Of a stretch of DNA of 64,000 nt, positions 26,201 to 38,200 are shown in pieces. Source of the stretch: Dendrophyllia cribrosa. Taxonomy: Eukaryota; Cnidaria; Anthozoa; Scleractinia; Dendrophylliidae. The translations under genes and the position numbers were made by a program. The notes beneath the pieces are model-generated. The model ran no database searches. It saw nothing but the letters and a program-made list of their open reading frames with translations, and was not told the origin of the DNA. Location: NCBI GenBank assembly GCA_024195265.1, contig JAJLRJ010000005.1, positions 45,226,587 to 45,290,586 on the forward strand, read 5' to 3'. Numbering within the stretch: position 1 is the first letter of the stretch; each line of letters begins with the position of its first letter.

Positions 26201-29200
26201 TATGAGTGACTTGTTTACGTGATGCGGGTCGGGTTGTGCTGGCGGGCTTGTGGTTGGGGCTGGCACGCTTGTGGTTGGGGCTGGCTCGCTTGTAGTTGGC
26301 GTGGGATGTGGTGTTTTGCTTGTGGCTGGGGCTGGCGCGATGCCCTGTGCCTGTGTAGCCTCTTTATGTATTGGGTTTGATGGGTGACTGTTTGGTGGAT
26401 TAATCTTTGTTGGTCCACCATCCATGTGGTGAAGTGAGGCTTTTTTTGTGTCCAGATTAACATCATTGTTCACACCCAGCTTCATCCCTTGCGTTGCTTC
26501 CTTGAGATTGTTGTTATACCCGATCACGCTCTCTGTGTTGATAACCATGCGTGATGGCATGAGCCAGCTTCCGGGTGCTGTCGCAAAGTTTAGACGCACT
26601 TTCGTTGCTTGGATGGCAAGCTGGTAACGCTGCACGCTTGTTGCAATGTCGTTCAGTATTATGGCCTCCTCTAGATGGATAAGGAATACTCTCTGCGTTT
26701 CGAACGCCCGACCTCCTCTTCCAATGATGCTGCTGCGGGTTTTGGCTTGTGAACCAAGAATGCAGTACACAAAGGCCTCGATTGATTGGTTCATACGCGC
26801 GAGCCCTGGCTGTGTTAACCCTTGTGCGTAATTTGGCACAAAGTGCTCGAACTGAGTGTCCGCCCCTTGGTCGTTACGGACGAAAGATATTCCATTGGCA
26901 CGATAGTTGGGGTCATTTCTGTCAGTCACGTGCTCATCATTGAACAGAGCTAGATCGGGATCGGGGTAGTCGTAATCGGTAGAAATGTTGCCACCTCCAT
27001 ATTCACCAATGTAGACATTCCCAAGACCGTGGTTCTTACTGTATGTGAAACGGAAGTCAGAACTGGGGTCGATACCGAACTCTGTGCAAATCTTCTTGTA
27101 CGCGTCGATGTTGTACTTGTTGTCTCTCTGGTTGAATGGGGGGTCGTCTGGCAAAGCACTCACGCTTTGTTCCCCACCCATCTTGTGGAGTATTCTCCTT
27201 GTTGTAAAATAAACGTGAAACCGGTAAAACGACCGGAACTGGGGGGTTAGGGATAGATTGGAGTTCTTATCGAAGAGAATGTCACGCGAGATTCCGCAGC
27301 CGGTTGTTGCACACCACAGTGCGAAGGATAGTTGTTGTGGCCAAAAACTCATATGTGGCCCGCCTAGCCACTTTCTTCCATATTTCGCGGTTGTGAATGA
27401 AATCTGTGTGTCCCTGAAGATATTTCTGTATTTCGTTGTGAAATAATCAGTTGGCGTGACATAGATCTTTTGCGCTTCGTCGTTCAAGATTGCGCCAATC
27501 ATCATATCCTTGTCTATTGTGGTGGAGAAATCAACAGCTGGGATTGACTTTTCTGTATTTCGAGTCAACAATAGCTGATAGGGAAAACCACCGTCTTGAT
27601 GGAGACCAAGAGCGTCTTTCATGGCTTGAGTCCAATTTTTGTGGGGTATTTCTGAAACGAGCGCCCATGAGCCAGGGCCCTTTTTGTAAAGCACTTCCCC
27701 TGTGGTGGTTTTGTTGTCGTCGCCAAACTCTACTTGCACTTCAAAGTGGGACATATCAGCGCCGGGAAACTCTTTTTGAAGTCTGATATCGCCTATCCCA
27801 GGCTAGTGGATCTGGGGGTGGCTCTATATGGCTATAGACGTTTGGGGTTCAATTAAAAGGGGGTGGGGGACCGTAGTTGTGACCACCAATGTTAAGACCA
27901 AGATTTGAATTAGGATTAAATCCAACGGGCCGTCTGCCAAACATGATTGTATATATAATTTTTTTTTTAAAATGTTATGTATATATGCAATCATGGTTGT
28001 GTTAACAATCGTCGCGCCTTCGAACCCTCACACGATCTACTTCGATCACCGGCTTCTGAAACCGAGTTACATCCGTCTTGTCTCTTGCTCAATTTACAAC
28101 TCGTGGAACACTTTGAAAGAAGAAGCAGTTATCACAACAACGACAGAACCTGCCCCTGGTTCATCACATAGCGAGACCTTACTTCAAGGTCATTACACTA
28201 TTGATAGATTAGCATACGAATTTGAAAACCTAAAAAAGGCTAACAGACATTTAAGTCTATCAGCTGATACAAACACACCACTCGGAGCCATGATCATTCA
28301 GAATAACAGTAATGTGAAGTTTAGTAACAATCTGGCAGAATTGCTTGGCATAAGACCTATATTGTTTCTAATAACTTTCGTCAAGCGTTTAAGGGCACCA
28401 AGCACTTACTTCATCCACTGTGATCTGGTCGATAAAGAACAAAACCTCCTCAATGGTAAGCCTTCGACAGTTTTGGCTAGGTTTGATGTTCGTGGAAAGC
28501 CCTTTGAGAAGGTTTTTTATGAACCAACACAACAGAACGTCTTGCGTGGCGTCTCGTCTGGTGATTATGTAAACAACATATCACTGTCCGCGAGGGATGA
28601 GAACAATGACCTCTTCGACTTCGAATTTGAAGTTGAGATAAATTAAAAATATAAAGCCATATATATACTCACATCTGCCATGAGTTCTGCGAACGTGCTG
28701 CCATCGGCCCCGGAATACAGTGATACCCAACCACTATATCCACTCCATGAGATCACTCAAATCAATGCAGAAGACTTCCGGCTCAAAAAGATCTCTGACT
28801 TGTTGAAGGAGTTGTCTGACGAAGCCGAGCACTACAGACAAGTCGCAAAGAAATACAAACAGACCCAATCAATAGTTCATTACTCAGCGGTTGGACTTGG
28901 GTCGCTTTCTGTTGGGCTGTCATCAGGAGCCCTAGCCACTGCCTTGACTGGGTTCGGCATTGTTGCAAGCCCCGCACTTGCCGGTGTTGCGACCCTCTGT
29001 GGGCTGTCCTCTATTGGATTTACAGCTGCCAACAAGCGGCTAGAGCGGAAAGTGACTAAACACGAGAATATCTACACACTGGCCCAGGCTAAACGCAACT
29101 CTGTCAATGAGCTGGTCTCAAAAGCTCTGGAAGACAAGAGGATCAGTGATACAGAATTCACCATAATAACTCGTGAGGTGGAAAAATATCACGAACTCAA

Positions 29201-32200
29201 GGCTGCAATCAGGGATGGTGTGAAGGCATCAAAAGACGTTCCCACTCAAACACAATCGCCAGACCTCGAGAAACTTAAAAACGAACTTTGCAAGGAAGTC
29301 AAACAAGAGTTTCAAAAAAAGATAAATCTTCTCGCCGCAGCATCCAAGTCCGATTTGAGAGATTAAATTCTGGATTTAACCTCTACATTTCGAAGGATAA
29401 ATCATTTGCACACAATTGAATAGACAACACAGCTGTGTTAAACAATGGAGGAGTTTGCTAAACAACTGGCTGATGTTCGACGCTTGGACACTAAAGGCGA
29501 ATACAAAGCCAAACTCAATGAGCTGGATAAAGAATACAAATTTATCCTCCTACGCTCACTCGACAACTACAACAAGGAAATACGGCGTTCAAGCCTGCCA
29601 GAACGCCTTCATCACATCAAGGAGCGTCTTTGTCACGTGGCACAATACCACCCCAACCTACCTACCTTTTGAATGAAAGGATAAAAGCTTGTCAAAACTG
29701 CGAAGGCAAATTAAGCCTCAGGATGTTTTCATCTGAACTTTGCTGTGAGAACTGCGGGCTCCTAGAGCCTCTGGATGGTGTGACCTTTGATTATAACGAG
29801 CTCTATGGTGGTGATTACAAAATTACTAAAAAAAGAAGGCCCACCAAACGCTACAACTTCAAAAACTATCTCAACAAACATCTGAAAATTTGTGAACCCT
29901 ACGCCTGCTTGTCCTACGAAGAAAAACAACATGCAAATGATTCCTTCAATTTCATCGAAGAACATCTACAGGATAGAATCTCTATGCCATTTGTAGCCTA
30001 CAAAATCTTGGATGCAATAGTACTAAAATGGCCACAACGTGATATTGTCAATTACTTCTGGCTACAAATTCCACAAAACTCAATGTGGAAACACAAACAA
30101 AACTGGAAGATCATGCTTGGGAAGATGGGGGCATTAATGACCTTGCTCAAGTTCATTCATAAAAAAGACAAGCATTTGCTCTTCGTCTCCAGCCCTTACA
30201 ACGGTAGCATTTTTCTTAGGGCTGTGATAGATTTCAGCTGCCTCTTCAGAGTGCTCGGTTATTTTTTTCGAAGGCTTGCCAAGCTGTTATGAAAACGCTC
30301 GACCGACCTTTGAATATTTATCAAAAAGTTCGGTTGCTTTGGCGTCCAAATCTCAGTTATATACAGTAGCTTCCAGGCGAACATAGCCACTGGTTTAGGG
30401 CCTTCTGAACCCTCTAAAAACACTTTTTGCATATGGGTATAACGCAAAAACTCCTCGTCTTCGTCCTGTTTTCTAAACGACATCCTTACAGCACCATAAC
30501 AACACCATATGTCCTTCTCCGCAATGGAAGACATAATTCTCTCAAATAATTGTTTTGATTTGAGTGAACCGACATCGATGATTGAGTCTTGATTTCTGAT
30601 TATCGTCCGTTTGCTAAATAAATAACAAACACCCCACGCGAGTGTTGTGTCACCCTTCGTTTTGAACTTGTTTCTTCCATTTAGAAACGGGTTGTGTGCT
30701 AAACTTGGTTCTAGCTGGTTTAAAGAGCACATCCTAAAATAAGCGTAAACAAACAGGCCTTTGTTTACCATGTCCCCACTCAAAGCAAGGCCTGTTTGTA
30801 TCTGATTGCTATAATAACTAGGAATTCTGTTCATAGCTATTTTCCGCTTGAACGGACATTTAAACTCTAATAGAGTTAAGGTGTTGTCTTTGTCTAGATA
30901 ATATCTGTCTGGACTGCAAGTGACCTTTCGATAAAGCGGATGATCTCTTGCTAGATTAAGAGAGATGCTGTGACCGAAAACGGAAACAGAATGTTTTTGC
31001 TCAAAATACTTGCGTATAAGCGGCTCAAACAGATTGCCCCAGGTACAAGCTGCATTGTTTAGCATATCTGTTGGCTGTATTTTCTTTATTAGCAAGCTTT
31101 GCCGTGATTCAAACGGCGATGATCCTGTCAAGGCAGAGATCTCTGATGCACCAATGAAGTTTTGTCTGGCTCTCACCCAGTCGGCGCTCTTTTGTTTCAG
31201 ACCAGTGTTCCTCGATTTGAGAAAGTTCATGAACACTTGTGTTGTCGTCATCATTGATATACAAAGGACAGACGTTTCTTCAAATGGTAATAACCACTCA
31301 ACTCCGTTTGTGCTTGGGGTCTAAGTGGCTGTACAAATAAGAACTTCTATCGTAAATGCTATAAGGGCCGCTCGAGTAAATGCCATAGAAACTTTCATGG
31401 GCACTTGGGCCGTCATAGGCTTCCTCGTCACCAATGCCGATGTCTGCAAGCAGTAACGCCCTCTGTATGTATCTATAAGGGGGCATGCCGGGGCAAATGG
31501 CTCGGTGTCTGCCCATGTCCACTTCTTGGCATTTATCACATGTTTGTGAATTTAATGTAGGGAAATAGCAATCGTTTTGTCAGTGATAATGATTTTTTAT
31601 TGAACGGCATACAGATTTCATCCTGCATTGATGAATTTCCCTTGCAGCCAAGTCGCGCTGGTGGCTCCTTTCGACCATATCAAAGATATAGTCTTGGATC
31701 ATGTCTGGCAAGTAATCCCAATGGGATTTACCAAAAGGCAGTTGCTCCATTGTCATGAATATATAAGGGTGTATGTTTTTTTCAATTGGGAACAACGCTA
31801 CAAGCTGCGCGGCTTCAATGGGCTAATCATCAGGTCAAGTTGCCTTGCTAACAGAAACTATGTCATAAGTTTCTAAATAATAATAAAGATCTTTCTCAGG
31901 TACAATCCATTCGCATCCATCACTATGAACTATTAGCACTCTTGGATAATTACATCCGTCATGAACATAACGTGATGGATTAAATGTGGGAAAACACCGT
32001 TTCGAAGACGGGCAGCCATTTTTTATGTGGTTGTAAACCGTTGGCTTAGACACTGCTTGATCGCAACCGGGGCAAATTATTTTCGGTCGTGGTTCTGTTT
32101 GCAGATTCTTACAAGAGTATTTTTGATGCTCCACAAGCGAGTGGCCCTGTGTAAAGTTTAAACCACAATGTCTACAAGGGTTGTATGAGAACGTCCCTTT

Positions 32201-35200
32201 GTTCTTCGCATACAAGTCATCACCTTCTTTCAACTCAATTCCCCTCATTTTATAAAACGCAACGGCAGTCATTGCTTTGCTGTATGCCATTGTCGCATTT
32301 ATATGGGGTGTATGGATTTCTTCAATTGGTAATACCTCCCTTGCCGTTGCGGACGGGGGCGGGCTAACTGGTATTTGAGCCCTCTTACAGGTATTTGAGG
32401 GCGGTACAACGGAGTAGTGGGTAGGGAGGGAGTCAAATACAACCCCTGGGAAACCCTCAAACTTCCCGCCCCGAGCCGCGAGGGGCGGGTATTTGAGGGT
32501 TTCCCGGGGGTGGTATTTGACTCCCTCCCTCCCTACCCACTACTGAACCACACTACATGTCTCCGTAAAATTTAGACTCTGGAAGTGAAAAGGTTTATAA
32601 TCCTTTCACTCCCAGAGACATGTAGTGTAGTTCTAACTTTTGAGTCTGTTGATGAAATCCTATGGTGTGACCATTCAAATGAAACCACTTCGGCAGTACT
32701 TTTGCATGGTACCATTTGTTCTAACTTTTGAGTCTGTTGATGAAATCCTATGGTGTGACCATTCAAATGAAACCACTTCAGCAGTACTTTTGCATGGTAC
32801 CATTTGTTAACTTTTGAGTCTGTTGATGAAATCCTATGGTGTGACCATCCAAATGAAACCACTTCAGCAGTACTTTTGCATGGTACCATTTGTTCTAACT
32901 TTTGAGTCTGTGGACGAAATCCTATGGTGTGACCATTCAAATGAAACCTCTTCAGCAGTACTTTTGCACAGTACAATTTGTTTTTCAATATTTTACAAAA
33001 TAAAATTTGGGATTTTTCTTGAATTTTGATTTTTGGCACTCTTGGGAGATAAAAGGGTTAAGGAATCAATCAGAATGCCCCTTTTCATCACGGACCAGCT
33101 TATCCATATACAACAGTGACAACAACTGCTTTGACTTATGAGAGTTCAGTAATTTTGTTATATGATAATGGAGTGCATGAATTAAAAATAAACCTCTTTC
33201 AAAATGTACTGCTCCCTCATAAGTTTCTGTCGATCCCTGTTGGGGTTCTGTACAGAGATGTTCAGGACATCTTCTCGTGCAGTGTCATGCTCCGTCACAA
33301 AATAAACAAGGTCTGTCAAGAGTTGTGTCACAAACCTACAAAACAAATAACATCGTTAGATTTTAACACTATTCTCCTCCTTCAACATTAATTCAGTGCA
33401 TTTTCAAGTCTGAAGACTTGTGTTTTACATTAGCTGCGTGAATTTTCTTTAAAAGTGAGAAGCAGTTGAATCTAAACAACTTAAGGACGTTCGCGCTAAC
33501 TGTTTATGCGCATCCTTACTGCGCACGCAATTCATGTCGCAACACCATGCTACGTCATGCACGAGCACGCGCACAAGAGAAATCTTAGCACATAAAGGAC
33601 TGGAAGCCGTTGCGTTAACTTTGCTTAGATTTAACTCGCTTGGATGGTCCGTGACCCCCAATTTTTTTTTATAGATAATTTTCTTTGCCACTTCTCGGCA
33701 GATTGTGAAAAAACAAACAAAAAAATCAATGTAGGAAGTTTATTTTTTTCCATTTTTCTATCCGCGCAACATTGAATCCTGCCAATTTGCGGCTGTCAGA
33801 GTTTGCAAATGCTGTTGTTTAAAGATTAAATTCACTTTAAAAAACGTCACCAGTTGAATGAATTTGCTGAACAGACCTACTTGCACAAAATTTGGGAAAG
33901 AAAGTTTCATTTTGGAGATTTATTTGCAATATTTTTAGATTTACAGACATTGGGGTCTCATCCCGTAAGGAAGACCAATTTTTCAAAATAAGGGTCACCT
34001 TTCAGATATCTTATCTCGGAAACAAAGTTGGTGACCCCCTCATTTTTTTGCATTTCTGACACGAACAACTCATAACCTAGCTGTAGCAAAAGTTTTATAA
34101 AAAAATCAATGTTAGAAGATTTTTGCGCGAACGTCCTTAAACCATCAGGTAAAGATTAAAACTGTTTCAGTTAATAAAAAAACATAAGTTCTGGGGAAAA
34201 AATAATACCATTCAGCAACATGTGGAGTTCAACAAATAAAATTGGTTGTGGTTTGAAGTGGTGTAAATTGTTAAAGTTGTAATTAAGGCAGTAAAGTATT
34301 ATGAAAGAGTTGGTTATTGTTCATCACAGTGAAGCACAATAATAAAGTGTATTATTGTTTGTCTCATGATGACAGTCACTTAGGATGTAGATTGTGACGT
34401 TTCAACTGCTTACCACTACAATAGTGTTAATCAGGAGATGAGGTAGACTGATTACACTTCACCATTAGTATCACAAGATCTCACAATGGTCGGCTGTGAT
34501 TGGTCAAATTCTATCCTCATTATTCCAGTGATAAGCTTTCTCTCTGTGGTCCTCTGTAGTACTGTTCTCCTGTGGTTGTGTTTCTTAACCATTGGTATCC
34601 ATGCTTCAGGAATTTTGATTCTGTTATCTCTGTTGATGTTGTTAGGGTGAAACCTTATGTGGAGGATCGAGTTCCACCAATCACAGCTGATGATTGTGAT
34701 ACAAATCATCATCATCCGTCGACTCAAACACGATATTCGAGACGGACCCTGTCTCTGACACACCACAAGTCCCAATCAGCCAAAAGGTTAGCAAGCTCTT
34801 CCCTAGACTCCACCTCTGCATCTTCCATTAAAATTCTAAGCAACGTCTTTGCAGGCCATCCAAGATCTCGTCTGCCATGCATTGGTTCCCATACTACTAC
34901 CTTGCTGGCAGGCAGTTCAGGGTGCCGATGACAGTGCCCCGCCAACCGCAGATGACGTTCCTTCACCTTCTCAGACAATTTCGGAATAGGGTCGTATAAC
35001 TCCTTGTTAGTCAATATGTTCTTTCCAGTTGACATTCTGCACCATTCGCAGCATTCTTGTATAGCACCCATCGAGGGATTTTGTCCTCGCTTTTGTCATC
35101 TATTTGTGATACAAATGGTGGCATTTAATAAGTCGACCCCATCATCTGATGCAGACTAGCAGCAAGCAGTCGAAATGTCACAATTTACAACCTAAGTGAC

Positions 35201-38200
35201 TACATCATGGGACAAATGATAATACACTTTATTATTAATATTAAAGTATCATATGGAATAATCAGCATTGGGTTTAATGTTTGATCAACTTTTCAATTTT
35301 TTTTTATTTTTTATTTTCATGTACCGTCTTTCATGCTGTGTGTAGTTTCCAGTTTCCATCTTACTGGCGAATGAAGCCAGAACTTTACTGGCATCATTTG
35401 CAAAATCCAAATCTCGCACTTCTGCGGGTGGAACAGGGACAATAGCAAAGGCTTCTTTGTCTTCCTTGATGCTTGCTGTTCCAATCTGAAAATACAAACA
35501 AACAGAGTGAAAAAATGTCTGTGCACTTGGGCCAAAAAAGTTAAAGTTACAAAGTTAACAACTAATTGAAACAAGACAAACAAGAGAAATATTATATTCT
35601 GCCGAATAACATTCATTTGAATTGTAATGTATCACTTTAAGAATTTATCCTGATGTCCAACAAACGGAAAAGTTAAAAAAATCAGTAATATTAAAAAATA
35701 CACAACCAAGATTTCAATGACAAACAAAGAGGCAAGCTTTTAGCCAGCAGGGTGTACAGGCATCCTGTGGGTGCCCACTTTTTGAAGAAATTCATGAAAT
35801 TTGCACCTAATCCTTTAAAAATTTGATGGGAAATATCTTTAGGATGCCCACTTTTCAATTTCTGGCTAAAAGCCTGCAAGGAGGGAAATAGCTAAACACT
35901 TAGGGCCTACTCAATGCTGTTGTTTACTTACACTTAGGGCCTGCTAAATGCCGTTGTTTACTTAAAACAGTATCGAGATGGTATATAACACAGACTAAAA
36001 CTGCATTTATTTACTAGAATGAATGGATGCACTTAAAACAGAGGTTTAGATAGTATTAAATACACTTATTATTTTATAAAACTGAAACATAAAATCTATC
36101 AGCATTAGAAAATGCCGGTCTTACCAAGATGTCCAGTAATAAAATCTAGATTAAAATTTAACATATGATTAGAATTAAAAGACAGACATCCACTGAATGC
36201 TCTTAAAACAAGTCTAACTTGGACTTTGTTTAAAAAATCAAACTTAGTACAATGTACAGTATTGTACCTTGAGCATGACAGGTCTCTCCTCGCTCTTGTC
36301 AATGGGTATTGAGGTTGAATGTACCCAGGTGTTGGTGCACAGATGCCTGAGGCGAACATAAGATGATCTGCAATCAAACAATACCCGACATCAGTGAAAA
36401 ACAACTTTAAACCGGGCCACAGACCATAATCTCATTATCGTTAAGGAATGTGTCCAAATATCGGCATCAACTCCGGCTGATTCCAATAAACAGGGTCCCA
36501 ATTTTTTCCAATTCCGATATTCAGGGTCCAGATTTTTACCAATTCCAATACCTGTTGCTCCCATTTTTTCGGTTCTGATTGAAATGGAATCGGTACAGCA
36601 AATCGGGTCACTCATCAGAGTATCAAATGACTCGTTAAATTTTCGGTCATGCCAGCATCAATAAGTACTTTCGGTCATGCCAGCATCAATAAGTATTTTC
36701 ATTAAGACACAAGAATTTGGAATTTCTTGCTGTTGCAGAAATTAATATTCGTTAGCGATTGTGTTGAGGTGTGGGTATTGTTTATTTGCTTTTAAATCTT
36801 TTGTTTTCTGTTATTTGGTGATCGCAATACATGTCTGTACACCAAGAAACTGCCTAAGAATTTCACAACTAAATAATCACCTCGGTACAACTGAGTCCGG
36901 TCTCGTCAGGGTTGTTGGATCAAGCTCAAAGATGGAAGCTACATCATTCCCATGTGGGACAGGCACAAGGTGGCATACAGCGCCGTTACCTTTCAGTTTC
37001 TGTCTGGTGGTGTCTTTAGTAGGATCATCATCAGTCTGCAGTGAACAAGATTAAGATCAGACTGGCTTATGAAACTGCTATCAGACAAGAGTGCCTTGAT
37101 ATTAAATGGTTAACCCTTTAACTTCCAAGAGTGTCAAACATCAAAATTCAAGAAAAATAAAAAATTTCATTTTGTAAAATATTGAAAAACAAATGGTATT
37201 ATGCAAAAGAACTGCCGAAGAGGTTTCATTTGAATGGTTACACCATAGGATTTCGTCCACAGATTCAAAAGTTAGAACTACATTACATGTCTCCATAATT
37301 GACTCTGGGAGTGAAAGGGTTAAGGTGAAGTTGTATGCAAGTCCTAGGCCTCCCACTCGCTCAGCCAGACCATAATCCCGAGCACTCCATTAAATGATAA
37401 AGCATCACTAATCACCTCGGCTGCCAGGTAATCTCCTGTCGCCAGATGTTTGAATCTGAATAAGCCATTCCAATGTCCTGCTCCTCCACGGCAAGGATCA
37501 TGTTGAACAACCTGTCAAATTGAAATTTGTGATTCAATTAAATTTCTACTTTTTTATGATACAATGAACGCCGAACACCCTTGGACCAGCTCTAGCTAGC
37601 TGCCTTACAGAGGTGTCTGCCTTACAGAGAGTTTCATTATAGACAAACAATTGAAATTCAGCAAGAACCAACCAACCACTGACGTCCACCTTAGAGAGGT
37701 GTCCACCTTACAGAGAGTTAAGCTACAGACAAACATAAGTGAAATTCAACAAGAACCAGCCAACTACTGATGTCCGCCTTAGAGAGGTGTCCACCTTACA
37801 GAGAGTTAAGCTACAGACAAACAAGTGAAATTCAACAAGAACCAACCAACCACTGACGTCCACCTTAGAGAGGTGTCTGCCTTATAGAGAATTTAGTTGC
37901 AGACAAACAATGGAAATTCAGCAAGAACCAGCCAACCACTGATGTCCACCTTAAAGAGAGAGTTTAGTTACAGACAAACAACTGAAATTCAACAAGAACC
38001 AGCCAACCACTGATGTTCACCTTAGAGAGGTGTCCACCTTATAGAGAATTTAGTTGCAGACAAACAAGTGAAATTCAACAAGAACCAGCTAATCACTGAT
38101 GTCCACCTTAGAGAGGTGTTCACCTTATAGAGAGTTGAGTTACAGACAAACAAGTGAAATTTGGCCAGAACCAGCCAACCACTGATGTTCACCTTAGAGA

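Larger units (their letters stand above)
22653..31262. promoter_or_regulatory. Recurrent TATATA/GTATAC box upstream of Polinton genes
   Basis: Boxes sit a short distance upstream of most start codons: 22653-22659, 23115-23123, 23391-23396, 23876-23881, 24571-24580, 24834-24840, 27950-27957 (minus-strand genes), 27979-27988 and 28659-28668 (plus), 31256-31262 (minus). Distances from box to ATG are mostly about 1-20 nt, so transcripts would have almost no leader. The span given covers all sites; only the listed positions are the motif. Confidence 0.6.
17582..32544. mobile_element. Polinton/Maverick-type virus-like element, 14,963 bp, inserted in ITPR intron 14
   Basis: Bounded by long terminal inverted repeats beginning AGTAGTGGG and ending CCCACTACT, the AG...CT ends typical of Polintons, and by a direct GAACC (17577-17581 and 32545-32549), a 5-bp core of the usual 6-bp duplication. 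The flanks are two halves of one host MITE. Gene order: broken pPolB (+), integrase (-), five small minus-strand genes, a coiled-coil membrane protein (+), a 533-residue candidate structural protein and a short gene (-), three plus-strand genes including a beta-rich protein and a VLTF3-like protein, then an exonuclease and three small minus-strand genes. The element looks more GC-rich than its host flanks. No packaging ATPase, adenain-type protease or familiar double-jelly-roll capsid gene is apparent. Confidence 0.93.

Noticed and set aside
17582..32544. Bacterial or assembly contamination explaining the GC-rich block
   Set aside because: Terminal repeats, a target duplication and a split host MITE show a genuine insertion in animal DNA.
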